Positions 1-11,727 of a stretch of DNA of 64,000 nt are shown in pieces. A program made the translations under genes and the position numbers. Under the pieces are notes generated by a model that saw nothing but the letters and a program-made list of their open reading frames with translations, was not told where the DNA came from and searched no databases. The DNA is from Cyanoderma ruficeps (Eukaryota; Chordata; Aves; Passeriformes; Timaliidae): NCBI GenBank assembly GCA_008694505.1, contig VZDJ01000219.1:10468350-10532349 (forward strand). The letters are read 5' to 3'. Each line of letters starts with the position of its first letter. Positions within the stretch are counted from its first letter, which is position 1.

Positions 1-3000
1 TCTCTTACAAGTTATAGCAAACTTGAATTTTTTATAACCTTTTTGGGGATCACTGATTTGGGAGAAGACTAAAGAATTGCAAAATAACCCAGGTTTAATA
101 AGCACTCACGTTTCACTCTTAGACACATGTAAACATCTAAAACCTGGCTTCTAGGAGTTCTATTCCAGTACTTATTTCTCCTGCATGCTGTAGAGTTTGC
201 TTCAGATCATTTCTGGACCTTCAGAGAAGGCTGTATCCTTAGAGATACCATTGCTCTGGTTATGAATCCACAGACAGAGAGAAGTTTCCAGCTTCTTAAT
301 GATTTGCTGGTGGCCCCAAAAGTCCTTTAAACAAACAGACCTGGGCTTTAAAAAAATGCCAGTTAAAAAGCAAGGTTGTTGCTTGTTGTTGTTTTCTTCC
401 TCTAGACAGTAAGTGGGAAAACTCATTTTTGACACGTTTTTAGTATTCTTCTGTTCCTTGGTGGGATTTTATGCTGTCTTAGACATGTATAACCCAGAGC
501 TGATCTTTGTGGTGCTGGCTAAGGAAGATCTACAGCTGTGTCTGTGACAGGAGGGATGGGAGATGAGTGAGGTGAGGAACTGGCTTGGTCCCTGCCTTTC
601 CCTGGTAGGATGGTAAAAATATCTGGAGTGGTTTCTGTGGTGGTTCCATCAGAATCCTGACAACCTAAGCTTTTCCAATTCAGTAAGATCTAGTGATACA
701 GCTTTATACTGGCAAGTTCTATGTATAATCCTATATTTATAAATTGTAGAGGTTGGTTTCCACTGTGCTTTCCCGGTAATTAGTACATCCGCACCTCAGT
801 CAGGTGTTTGGTACAGATTCAGACACAAAATTCCATGCTAACTGCAATAAGCCTTTAGCTGATCATTTATTATAAAATAATGTTTTAAAATGATCTGTCA
901 CCAGAAGGGATGGAGAGGCAGTGAGGCCTCCACTTGGTGCTGATTTCATGAGTAACATCTGGGGGCACTGTAAACTCACCACTGGTGCGGGTTTGTGCTG
1001 GTGCTACAGAAACAGGAGAAGGAGCAAGTACATGTGAAGGTGTAGAGAGGCTTCAGGGAAACCTGGGGAGAGCAGAGCTGTGAGCTCTGCTCAGAAATGT
1101 GAGATTTAACTGAGGAGAAACCTGTAAACCTGCTGTTGGGCTCTTTCATAAACATTTTGGTGTATCCAGTGAGAAAGTAGAAACACTTTAGTCAGGCAGC
1201 CTGATCTCTTTATGGATGTTTGTGGTTGTTTCTTTGTTTTTTTTCCCTTTTAAGACTTCTGGGCAGTTATTAATGAGGTGGTTCATCAAAGGTAGAGTAA
1301 GAAAGGCTCATGAATGTAGCTATAAAACATTCATTATCCTTTTTTTAAACATGGAAGAGAAATGAGGATGTGAGAGTCAGTGACCGGACCGTTGGTTACC
1401 GCTGGTTCTGGCCAGGTGTGTACTGGGAGCTGCTGTGGTGAGCTGGGTGGGCTCAGCTGGTACCTGGGCACTGACAGGTGTGTTCTGCCCAGTGCTTCAG
1501 CTGTGTTTCTGCACCTGCTGTGAACTTGGCTCCACCAAGGTTGTGCAGTGCAAATCCTGTGATTGCCTGTTGTGTGATCCCCAGCTGTGTGACAGTCCTG
1601 TCTCCTCTGTACTGCGCTGTCACTTGGGAAATCCTTCAGTCACTGGAGTGAAGGAGCAATAGGAATCACTGCTTTCTGCCAGTCCCTATGAAACTCCACT
1701 GCTGGGGTGCTGGAAAGTAATTTGCAAACACAATTCTGCTTTGAACAGAAATAAGGTTACTCCTAATGTCCTCAGTGAACCACAGAAACAGAGAGTGACA
1801 TTCCCCAGCATATGAGCTCTAGCCCTGCTGAAAAGGCCCCTAGTTCAGGCTCTTCAAAGAAGAAGCCTTTATTGCTGAATGACATCTATCCAGCAGCACT
1901 TCAGCCATGTAATTTAAAATAATTAAGAGCTGAACAAAGTCAGTGACTGTAATGGCAGAAATAATCACACATGTTGCTGTTTGCCAGAGCCTTACATGGT
2001 GAAATAACTTGAGGAGAAAGTTTCAGGGACTGACTTTTGAGTACTTGGACTGAAGTAAGGAGCAAGATATCTCTTGGGAGTAGTCAGTGAATGCAGAGCT
2101 CATTTTGTATTTACTCTGCAACTTCAACACCCTCTGCTTGTTTCAAGGAAGTTGTACATTAGTACAGAGGACAGGCTGCCATTGAAGGGAAGAAGCCAAG
2201 GAGAGCCTCACTCCACCTTGGGCAAATTAGACATTCACCTCAAGAGTGTTACCTGAACAAATTAGCCTAAAAGTCTGTGTAATACACTTGAAAACAATGA
2301 CAAAATGTGGGACAGGGCCTCTGAATGACTGCTGTGTCTGTGGGTGGTGCTTGTGCGTATTGCACAGCAGTGCAGACATCAAGCTTTATGTGGTAAAGGA
2401 CCTGTGGCACCCATGTTCCAGCTCTCAGTGCTTTTCTGTTTACACTAATGAGGACTCCTTTACTGCTAGGAATTTATCTGCTATCTGGGGTTTTTATCTG
2501 TCAATTTTCTATCCTAATAGAAAAGTTGCAAACCACTTTTCTGTTTCTGTTATTAATCAAACTCTGATGCCAGCTATGAGTGGAGCAAAGGCATTGGTAC
2601 ATGTTGTTGTGGGAATCTCCATCCATGTGTGCAGTTAATAAGCTGGGAAATGTGTCTACAACTCTGCTATTGATTATCACCTTCAGAGCAAGGCAAACAC
2701 GGGTCCTTACAGTATGCTGGCTGTGTAAATTAGAACTTTAGTTAAATGAAAGCAGAGTGAGGTGCACTGCACTGGCCCAGTACGGGATTGCTGTTCAAAC
2801 CCAGCTCCTCTAGATGCCCAATTCCTGGCCTTCTTTCTTCCCAAAGAGCATTAAGATGAACTCAATAGTTAGTAAATTTTCCCCTGTGTAGTTTACAAGC
2901 TCAAGGTTATGGGCTAGAACAAGTAGTGTCATGCTATAAATCAGGTGTAATGGAACAGCTTGGGAGAGTGCACGGGAGTCCTTCCCCCTCACACTGTGTT

Positions 3001-5550
3001 TGTCCAAAAACTCTGAAGGTAGAGCTGGCACAAGCCCACAAATGGCTGATTAATAATTAATAATAAACCTCATGCTGCTACCCTCCCTCTTGACAGGTGA
3101 ATGAGGCAAGACAATTTTCACCTTTTGGACCAAGGTGTATCTGGAGAATTTGGGTGTGCCACAACCAGAACAGAGGTGCCCTTAGGAGGGGAAGGTGCAT
3201 TCCAAAGTCAAGGAAGGGAAGGGGCAAAATTATTCAAAACTTGGGTTTACTTTGGGCTGACTGGAGTCAAGAGCAGGAATCAGAAGTCTGGTGCAGTTGC
3301 ACCTGTCTTATCTCCAAAAGTCAGTGAAAGTTTCTGAGATCAAGGCAACACCAACTGAACTATTGGCTGAGTAGCCAGAAGTGTCTGCGTTTGTCTCTAG
3401 TATGTCACACTTCAAAGCAGAAATTCCCAGCTGCTCTCATCAAGTCCGAGGTGTTTCAGAGAAACTCTTCATTTTTCTTTCCCTCTTATTATCTGTCTCT
3501 TTAGGGGGCCTGTACTCACTGCTTTTGTGGGGATGGATGCTTGGAAAGCAATTATTGTTCATCTTCTCCATCTGTTGTGATGCTGGATATGCCTGTCTTT
3601 TTGAAGGCTTTCAGACCCTGTGTGGGAATGCATTTCTCTTCCTAGTGTTGAGAGATTTGTATTTTTAATGGGTATTTGTTTTATCTATCACATGCTAGAT
3701 TTATTCGCTTGATAATCTCTCAGCAACACAGGCAATGTTCTCATGTCCTGATCTGGTATGCAGGGATTGTATTCATTTAAGAGTTTGGCTTTGGGCTGAG
3801 ATAGCCATGAGAGGTAAATCCTGCCGTGTGCTGAGTGTGTTCACCACCCCCAGAGCAGCAGGGCCTGGCAGGGAGCTGCAGCTGCTCTCAGGATTGTGCT
3901 CTTAGAAGCTTTCCTTACACATGTCATATATGAATCTAACTGTGTGCTCCATGTCTTTCCTTCCCAGACCATGCCTTTCTTTAATATGATTTCTTGCTGA
4001 TAAAGTGAGGCTTCTTGATGGAATTTTTGCACTGACTGCCTGTGCTCAGTTAACCACTTTTGGGTATCTTAGGAGTTCTCTTTTGCATCCATCTGCTTTG
4101 ATAAAAAACAAAGGCATCCTTCCTTCTTCAAGTTGTGTTTTGTTAAAGTTAGTTGGAAAATGAGGTGGAAAAGCAAACAAAACTGCTTTAATAAAGTGAC
4201 ATTTCTGCCCCACTCCAGAACAGTCCTGGAACAAACTCGGTATCATTTTGCCTGAATATAAGATATTAACATTTCTTTCTATCTACAGCAGGGAAAAACA
4301 ACGGGTCTTTTGTTGTCTGACACAGAATCTTCCAACTTATTACTCACTTAAAAAAAAAACCCTCCACAAACTTAATTCAGATCCTTTATCACACAGCATC
4401 CTATCTTTATTTCTCAGAGATATTTTCAGATGTTGTGTTTGTTCCTGATAGCAATCACAGGGGCCAAAATCCTGGATTTCAGAAGGAGGCTGATAATAAA
4501 TCTTTCTGATATGGTTCCTGGGAAATCAGGGCAGTGGGGGTGATGACCCTGGGGTGCTTCCTACACCCACAAGGTGAAAAGCAACAGCAGTCCCTGTGGT
4601 TGACAGTTCCTTGGCACAACTCTGACTTTGGCAAGTCAACACTCTCATGGCACTGACAGCACAAACATTTTGTGGCAACTGTGCAAAGCAGGCAGCCAAT
4701 TATTTTACTAATGATTTCTTCTCACTGCTCTCCTCCTCTTCCATCTGCCCTAGAGAGAAAAACTTTCTCCCCTGTACTTTGCCTTCATGGATAATGACAA
4801 TAATATTTTCTTTTTGTAAAAATGTGGTGCTAACACTGCAGTAGCCTGTGCTGTGTGGGACTTGGCTGTGTGATACCAGTCCTCCCCTAAGTCCCCCCCC
4901 ATTTTCCAGACATTTCTAGGTCTTGTCTCTGACTGTGGTAGCTGTGGCATGATAATCTGAGTTTGCATCCTCAGTGACTCCTCTCTGAGCTCCATCCTGC
5001 AGCTACCAGATCTCTACCAGCCTCTGAGCTACCTGGGGTAAAGGGAGGGGAAGCATTCAGCAGTGAAAAGGTAACTTCAGATACTCCTCCATCGATTTTA
5101 AAAGGAGAGGGGTCCAGCTTCCCAATTGAAGACTGTCCTCTGCCTCACCACTCCTGTCAGCTGTGGAATCCAATGCAGCCCTTCCATCTAGAGACAGTGA
5201 TGAAGTGGTTATTAAATGCAATAGAAATCATTCAGGCCCCTTTTGATTAAAAGTTTCACTCTTATCTCTCTGGCTTTCTGTGTTTTTCAAAAAGAGCTTG
5301 GCAGACACAGAGCCAGGGAGGGAAACACTTCCCTGCTTTGTTGCTTTGAGGGGATGGGGCTTTCAAGCACACAAAGGTGATGCTTGCCTCTAAAACAAAT
5401 GTTCGATATATTAAAATACAAATCTTAACCTTGAGAGACAGGACTCCTTCCCACCCAGCCTGGGCATTTGAGGAGTGATCCAAGTGCATTAAACTGTGTG
5501 GAAATGTCATCTTCTGGGCACTCATCATGGAATAAAGCACCAAACATTTA
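1..5550. other. Unique noncoding DNA, no gene seen
   Basis: All open frames here are short (at most 130 codons, at 2246-2638) and none resembles a known protein. CpG is scarce and the base composition is typical of vertebrate intergenic or intronic DNA. The only structured item I saw is the short inverted repeat at 1070-1092. No tRNA-like cloverleaf, CpG island or recognisable transposon was seen. Confidence 0.6.
1070..1092. repeat. Short perfect inverted repeat, 10-bp arms
   Basis: Arms 1070-1079 (GAGCAGAGCT) and 1083-1092 (AGCTCTGCTC) are exact reverse complements separated by the 3-base loop GTG. It could form a small hairpin. It is too short for a microRNA precursor and nothing around it suggests an RNA gene. 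Confidence 0.6.
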
Positions 5551-5880
5551 AGAAATAACCATTACTTTGCATAGAACACATGCCAGAAAAAGAGTGTGAA
5601 AAAAAGTCATCACCCTTCTATCAGCCAGCTCTTTTGAATAAAAACATAAAATATTAATTTAAATCAACTGAAAGGCATTAAGAACTTGATGTTCTCCTTG
5701 CCCCAGAAGTACTCTGCTGATAAGAAACAAATTAAAAATGCAGAGTTTTCAAATAGCAAAAATGCCGCATATTTTAAATGAAGTTGGTCTTTTTATGTAT
5801 AGCGTTTTAGACTAAAAAAATAATATTAAATGCACATAAAAATGATTACTGTAAATGGTGAAGACATCAAAGTTTGGCAT
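5551..5880. other. AT-rich noncoding stretch
   Basis: This stretch is dominated by A/T runs and ATTA/TAAT-type words, with stops in all frames. Such sequence can be a conserved homeodomain-rich enhancer or simply neutral AT-rich intron. The sequence alone does not decide. No gene is seen. Confidence 0.5.
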
Positions 5881-5962
5881 CAAAGTTAAATGAAAGCGCT
5901 TGGAAGTCTGTTTGTTTGATCTGTACATAAATAAGCTTTAAAAGAAGCCAGGGCGCTCTTAC

Positions 5963-6083
5963 ACAGCTGGAACTGGGCAGCCAGTTCAACTTCCTCTGCA
6001 TCCCAGAGATTCCCAAAGTAGGTTAGATCCAAACATGGGTCAGTGTTTTTGTTGGGATTTTTGTGTTTGCCGAGCCTGCTTCT
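5963..6083 (-). other. Weak exon candidate (splice-bordered open frame)
   Basis: On the minus strand a pyrimidine-rich tract and CAG precede 6083, and the stretch ends at a consensus-like donor, GTAAGAGC, just below 5963. The 121 bp between are open in one frame, starting in phase 0 and ending with one extra base. The peptide contains DLTYFGNLWDAEEVELAAQ, which I do not recognise. It is phase-compatible with the candidate at 7996-8209. Cryptic exons of this quality occur often by chance in tens of kilobases of noncoding DNA, so this is recorded only as a site to test. Confidence 0.14.
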
Positions 6084-7995
6084 CTGCCAGTGCACAGGGG
6101 AAAATGAGTTGGCAGGAAACACAAAGTTATAGGTTCTTATAAAAGATAGAGTGAATGAACTCCAGGACAATGAAATTATTGCCTCTTTCCTCTTCTGGTT
6201 TTGGCATGAAGGTTCTCAAAATGGAGGTGAAAGATGAGTCCTTGACCTCGTTGAAGCCAAGGCTCTTGTTGTTAACTGTATTGCTCCTGGTTGTGTTTCA
6301 CTCCCCATTCCTGGGGTGGCAAGAAGTGTGAATTAGGAATATGGGTCAGAGCTCTGTTAATTTATACCAGCTAAAGATCTGCTACAGAACTAAGCCACAT
6401 GAATGTTCAGTTCATTTTAGTTTGCTCTTAGAAAAAAACCAAAAAAACCCAACAAACTTGAGATGTGGGATCTGCAGGAAAACGTGGGACTTCGTGCCTT
6501 TCACCAGAAGACCCCACTGTGCTTTACAGTGATGAACTCCTGCAGGAACCTGCACAATGACAGCTCTGAGAGCTCTTTGGGTATAGTGCAAATGTGGGAC
6601 CTTTATCTACAGAGAGCCAAACTGCAGCTCATTTAGTTTGAGAACTGCAAGTTGTAAGCAACTAGAAGCAAGACTTCAAAGGAAACCTCCTTGGCTCCTG
6701 TGACTTTTGTTTAGCAGCTCAGACCTTTGAGATCAGCAGACTTTCAGTGCCTAAGGGTGCTTGGCACTCAGTAGACCTTGTTCTTAAAACCTCTACAAAT
6801 TTACCCTGTTTCATTTGGCTTCTCATCAGGGCTCCTCTATCACAAACCTTTCCCCAGAACCCTAAGCTGGAGCTGCCTGTGGCTCCGTGGTCCAAAGGAA
6901 GATGTTGTGTTTTGAGGAGCAGCTTGAAAGGTCCATGTGTTCCCTGACACAGGAGAACGTGCTGCTCACACCCGGCCTGTGTTTGTAGCCCTGGAGTTAA
7001 ATGTGCATCCTGCCCAGGAGGGACATCCCAGCCTCTGTGCCTTTGGAGATGGTGACTTCAAGGCTTCTACAGGGGCTGCTGCATGAGGTAACTGGGGCAG
7101 CCAGTGAGGAAAATCTTAGTAGAGGACTTGCCCTTCAAAAATTCAGCTACAGCCTCAGGCTGTGTGCGCCTCTGATTTACAAAGGTTTTTTCTTTCCTTG
7201 TCGAGAAAGTCAAAATTTTCCTGCCCCCATGTTCTCTTCCATTCGAGAGTTCCACAACGTGTCCCCCAAAACAATTAATTATCTTGTTAAAGCAGGGTTT
7301 CTTTTTCTTCCTGAAAATTTCCCCTATCAACAGCTAGAAGGAGAAACCTAATGTCTCTGGATCACTTTCCTTTTTCTTGCTGTGAGTGGGAGTGCGGGAA
7401 AGATGCTTTTAATGAAAACAGCTATTTTTTAAGTGAGAGAAATAAAAAACCTCCCCTGGAATGAAAACACAGCCTGCATCCTCCCAGAGGGGTGGCAGCT
7501 CAGGTGGCAGGCTGCAATTTGGCACTGTGCTCTGCTCTTAGGGCAGCATGCTGCTTTTTATTTGATAAGCCCAAATTTCAGTGGAGCCCAGTGAGAGGGT
7601 GACTGGGTCAGGGGTGGGTGGTCAGGATGTGCTCACCCCCTGTTGCAGCATGATGCTGAGGCTTACCTGCTCTGAGGGTGTCAGTCAGCTTTTCAACCTG
7701 CTTTCCTGGCTCTTGCAGGTGTTTTTATTGTAGTTGCCACTTAGTAGCATCTGGTTTATTTTAGTTTTGTACCGTATTCTCCACTGCTTCCGTTTAGTGC
7801 CAGGCTGAATTTCACAGGGACCTGCAATGCATCCCAAGGGAGGGCTGAAGGAAGGAGGCTGCAGAAACAGGCAGTGTTGACACAAGACTCTCAGCACATG
7901 GCAAGCTGGTTTTCAGGGATGAAATTAGCTCAGAAATCCTCATGGTTTTGCTTCGTGGACAAGAGGAAAAAACCAAGAGGACTCAGTACTATCAC
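6084..7995. other. Unique noncoding DNA, no gene seen
   Basis: Only short unconvincing frames are present (longest 116 codons at 7001-7351, without a recognisable domain). No repeat family or RNA gene was identified. Confidence 0.55.
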
Positions 7996-8209
7996 CTGCA
8001 TCTCCGTTGCCTGGAAGAGCTTCTCTGCGAGTGCAATAAATCTGTTTTCCTGTGAATTCAGGAGAGCTCTTGAAATAATCTCATCCCAATCCCTCTTGTT
8101 ATTTTTAATGGATTCCAGGATGAGCTGGTTTCTATGTGTAGCTTTTTTACATACAAATTTGGGTTTGAACCCAGCTGAATATGCAGTCCAATTAAAAGCA
8201 CAGTCTTTG
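7996..8209 (-). other. Weak exon candidate (71-codon open frame between splice-like sites)
   Basis: On the minus strand a pyrimidine tract ending TTTTAG precedes 8209 and the stretch ends ATGCAG followed by the donor-like GTGATAG below 7996. One base completes a split codon, then 71 codons are open. The product is helix-like and charged (for example RDWDEIISRALLNSQENRF) and lies inside a 103-codon open frame at 7930-8241. I cannot assign it to any family. The donor is only moderate, no neighbouring exon is established, and a 100-codon open frame is expected by chance at this scale. A conserved exon, a decayed exon or pure chance all remain possible. Confidence 0.2.
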
Positions 8210-8303
8210 CTAAAACAGAGGCAAGGGGAACAGTCTTTCATGCAAATGAACGAAACAATGAAAACAGGAGGACTGAATGTTTGTTATTCATACATATTCT
8301 TAC

Positions 8304-8462
8304 AAGTAATTATTGTGATTTCATTGCTAAAAACTGCCCGCTTTAAGAAGGAGTGATTGTATTCTAATAAGTACTTGTTTATTAAACTTCCAGCGACTGA
8401 AGTTGAATATGAATTATTAAAATGTCTGTGAGGTGCAGGGTTGTTTTTCCTTTGCCAGGTGT
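8304..8462 (-). other. Weak exon candidate with strong splice signals
   Basis: On the minus strand a long T/C tract ending TTTTTCACAG lies directly before 8462, and GTAAGAAT follows 8304. These are the best-looking acceptor and donor pair in this part of the window. One frame is open across all 159 bp, inside the 162-codon open frame at 8284-8772. The phase-0 frame begins with a P-loop-like TPGKGKTTL but hits a stop after 26 codons. No product is recognised. Chance cryptic exon is the leading explanation. Confidence 0.14.
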
Positions 8463-9163
8463 CTGTGAAAAATAAAGACAACAGGAAAACATGCAGCACT
8501 AGGGGCAAAATATAAGGCAAGAACTGGCCCTGGATCAATGGTCCCAGTCGTGCTGGCCACGAGACAGGATTCCCAAAATCTGCCAGCAAAGCGCCTTGCA
8601 GGACAGGGGTGGGGAAGGGTCTGCACTGCCCTAGGAAGCCAACTGAGAGTTTCCTGCTCTCATAGACCTGTGTAAGGCTGAGGCATGTATTTCTCTTGAG
8701 AAATAAGAGGAAATTTGGGCAGGAATGAGAACACCAGCAGTGCAAAGGTAAAGGGCAGGTGTGTGGCAGCACATGTCAAAGAAAGGGGAAGGAGGGAGTG
8801 GTCTGAGAGGACAGGCGGCAGCTGTCTGTTTGTAAAAGGCACAGTGTACCCCTCAATTTCCAAGTACCAAAAGGATTTAGACTTGGAAGTAATAACAGAG
8901 CAAGGGAGGCCTGGAGAACTCGATAGATTTATTCTTGTAAGAGGTTAATGGCTTAGCCCTTAAAATGTACCAGAAAATGCAAGGAGGTTTATGTGATGAC
9001 TTTGACACATTCTAGCAATAAATGCAAAGTGAAGATGTTCCCTCCATTTGCCTTAAGCTTTTGACTTTACTCTGCCACTGTAGGAAACTCACTGTACATA
9101 AGAAAAAAAGAGCAGATGTGAATTTGTTGCAAAATAATTGTCTTTTTCTTTAGCATAGTTTAC

Positions 9164-9312
9164 TCCAGGAAGGAAGTTCTTGCCTTTGTACTCGGTATCT
9201 CCCAGGCTTCCCAGAACTGTCAGGAGCTGTTGACCAGGTTTGAGGACAAGTGTGGGAGAGATTGAAGCTTGGATAAAATCAGTGAGAGGAAGAGGGAAGA
9301 TCCTGTAAATAC
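9164..9312 (-). other. Weak exon candidate (49 codons)
   Basis: On the minus strand CTTTTTCAG precedes 9312 and GTAAAC follows 9164. The 149 bp between are open in one frame (2 bases plus 49 codons), giving a peptide that includes LVLKPGQQLLTVLGSLGDTE. I do not recognise it. It is listed because it lies within 1.4 kb of two other splice-bordered open stretches on the same strand. The reading phases do not chain cleanly from one to the next, which argues against a single gene. Confidence 0.14.
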
Positions 9313-9399
9313 CTGAAAAAGAAAAGCTGTGATGCTTTCCAGAAAAGAGACCTTTTCCTGGCCCTACTCCAGGAAAAGTCTCGCCCGGAGTTCCCACCT

Positions 9400-11600
9400 T
9401 CCTAAAGCATGAAGTCCATCAGTCACACAAGCCAGTAGAAAATCAAACTAAATTTTTTTTCTCTTTTTTGCTAATGTGGGTGAATTCTGGAGAACTATGG
9501 AACTAAAATATCCTGAACAGGTGATCCTTCTGATCTTGACCAGCACCTGTGCAATTGTAGGCTTTAATTTCCCTGATTCCTGGGAGTTTGCTGCGTGGTC
9601 GTACAGTTTTGTCTGAGAGAAATGCAAGCCCAAAGATTCTTCTTTAAACCCAACAACCTGCTGGGTGACAGAACACAGGTACAGTCATATCCATATCTTT
9701 GATTGCTGGTTATTCATGAGGTGCTGCAGGCATCTGTGCCTTTTCAGCTGAGTTCCCTGCTGTGTAGTCCTGCTTCTGTCAGTCTCCCAGTAGAAAAACA
9801 CGTTTTGGCCCAGTGATGTCTGCACTGCTGTTTTCTTCACGGTGCTCATATTCTGAACATTTATAATTCAAAGGTCTTCAGAAAGAAGTGACAGCTTCTC
9901 TTCTACAAAATAAAGAGCGTAATGACTTGTGTTAATTATTCCTCCTCGCTTACTCACTTACCAGGTCGTATATTACTCCAAGGCTTTTAGTGCCTTGGGC
10001 CAAAAAGGATCATTACAACTCACAGTCTAATGACCTGACCAAAAAAATATAAGTGAGAGAGAACACGTCCTGAGTCCTCCACTGAGCTCTCTGGAGTCAT
10101 TTATGGATGTCTGGGGAATTCTACAAAGGAGCAGCTTGGAAAACAAACAGAATTGTTCAGTGTTGAGCATTGCTCTCGTGACATCTCTGCTATTACAAAG
10201 ATTTACAGCTGGAATAATTCGATCTGGGTTTTTCTCTTCCCCCCATTGACTCACATTTTGGAAAGCAGTCAGGCCCTGAGAGTTGGGTTTTGCATAATTG
10301 AAGCACCAGAACATATTAAGTGGAACAACTAATGGGGACGAATTTTTTTCCTTTCCTTCCAGACTGGGTTATCAATTATGAATTAGTGGCAATCTAAGAT
10401 CAAAGGGGTTCCATTTTTGCAACTGAATTTGAGGATTTTGGAACTGAAGAGATGAAATGCAGCTAATGACTCATTTCAGGAAGGCTGAGACAGGAGATAA
10501 CTGATGGGTGGAGTTAAGTGTTTGCTTTAATGTGTTTCTGACCATGGACATACATTCTCAAATGTAAAACTGGACACTGAGATCAAGATGATGATATAAA
10601 ATGATGCTGTGAGTTCCTCTTGTGAGCCATGGCAGCAATCTGATCTGCAGCATTTTTTCTTAATGCTGAACATGACCTAGCTATTGAGACATACAGAAAC
10701 ATGTTAAGGTTACCAGGTATTTGTTATACAGAAGGATCCTTTGCATCAGTGCAAGTTCCATCACTGCTGAGAAAACACGTCTCCAGCAAGAACAGTTCAA
10801 CACATGCTTAAAACAAACAAACAAAAAATTACGAGGGTTTTAAATTAAACGTGGCTACAACCCAATAGAGGGACATTGAAAAGAGCAGCCCAAGGCAGGG
10901 CTCAGGTATGTGCTGCTCCCTGAAGTGGCAAACAATAAAGCAGTTTATGATTCAAGATAGTGGATGGTGAGACAAAGATCTGGGAGCCTTAGGGGACAGA
11001 CAATAATCTGCTGTGCTTTCTGCAAGGACAGTGCAGGAACACTGGACAGAGCAGTCATGAGCAACAGCTGCCTTGGCTTTAAAAGTATTTCTCCCTGAAA
11101 TACTCTGCTCCTCAGTGAGTGACCCAGGTGAAGGCATGTGAGAGGGGTGAAGTGCTCAGAGCTTCTCCCCAGGGCTGTTGATGGGGGCTTGGGGGTGTGC
11201 AGTGCCCTGGTGAGGCTGTGGTTACCTGCTGGGGCTGGCAGGAGGAAACACCACCCACAGAGCTCCAGAGGAGGAACTTCTTAACCTGGAGACCTGAAGG
11301 CAGCAGGGAGAATCTTCCCAAGGAGTCCTGGCAAAAATGAGTTTCTTAGTGGTGTAATAAACCTCTGAATTCCTAAAGGGAATTACTGGGGAGGGTGAGA
11401 CAGCCTGGGGGAGAGGAGGGGTCTGGGGTGGGCTGCTGGGCTCAGCCTGGGGGTGTGGAGCCCCTGTGGCTGCCCAGCATTTCAGTTTTAGCCCTAGTAC
11501 TGGCTATCAGCCCTTGCTCCAAGAGCACAGCAGAAAAGGTCAATTATCTTGTGTGCTTTTATGTAAAATATTTTCTCTGGCCTCAAAGGTATCATTTTTA
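9400..11600. other. Unique noncoding DNA, no gene seen
   Basis: Stops are frequent in all frames. There is a short CAAA-type low-complexity run at about 10,810-10,828. No transposon signature or RNA gene was recognised. Confidence 0.55.
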
Positions 11601-11603
11601 ATG

Positions 11604-11727
11604 GGATGTTAGATAAATTTCATGCCATGTATTTCTTATTTTGTTTGGATAATGCCTTCTAAATAGGATTTTAGATAAATATAATTTTAATTGTTTCTTA
11701 TTTTGTTTGGATAATGCCTCATAGTAC
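11604..11727. repeat. 62-bp tandem duplication, two copies
   Basis: Two adjacent units of 62 bp start at 11,604 and 11,666. Both open with GGATnTTAGATAAAT and both contain an identical block of about 26 bp ending GTTTGGATAATGCCT, while the middle of the unit has diverged. This is a local tandem duplication in AT-rich noncoding DNA. The mix of identical and diverged blocks suggests it is not very recent. Confidence 0.85.

Noticed and set aside
7874..8356. 160-codon open frame, plus strand
   Set aside because: Overlaps the minus-strand exon candidates and reads like a shadow frame; no recognisable motif or splice context.
8384..8462. P-loop-like peptide TPGKGKTTL, minus strand
   Set aside because: The frame stops after 26 codons and lacks the rest of an NTPase fold. 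A short GKGKTT match alone is not evidence of an ATPase.
8284..8772. Longest open frame, 162 codons, minus strand
   Set aside because: Length is within chance expectation for 64 kb in six frames, the composition is not protein-like over its first half, and no domain is recognisable. Only the splice-bordered part is kept as a weak candidate.
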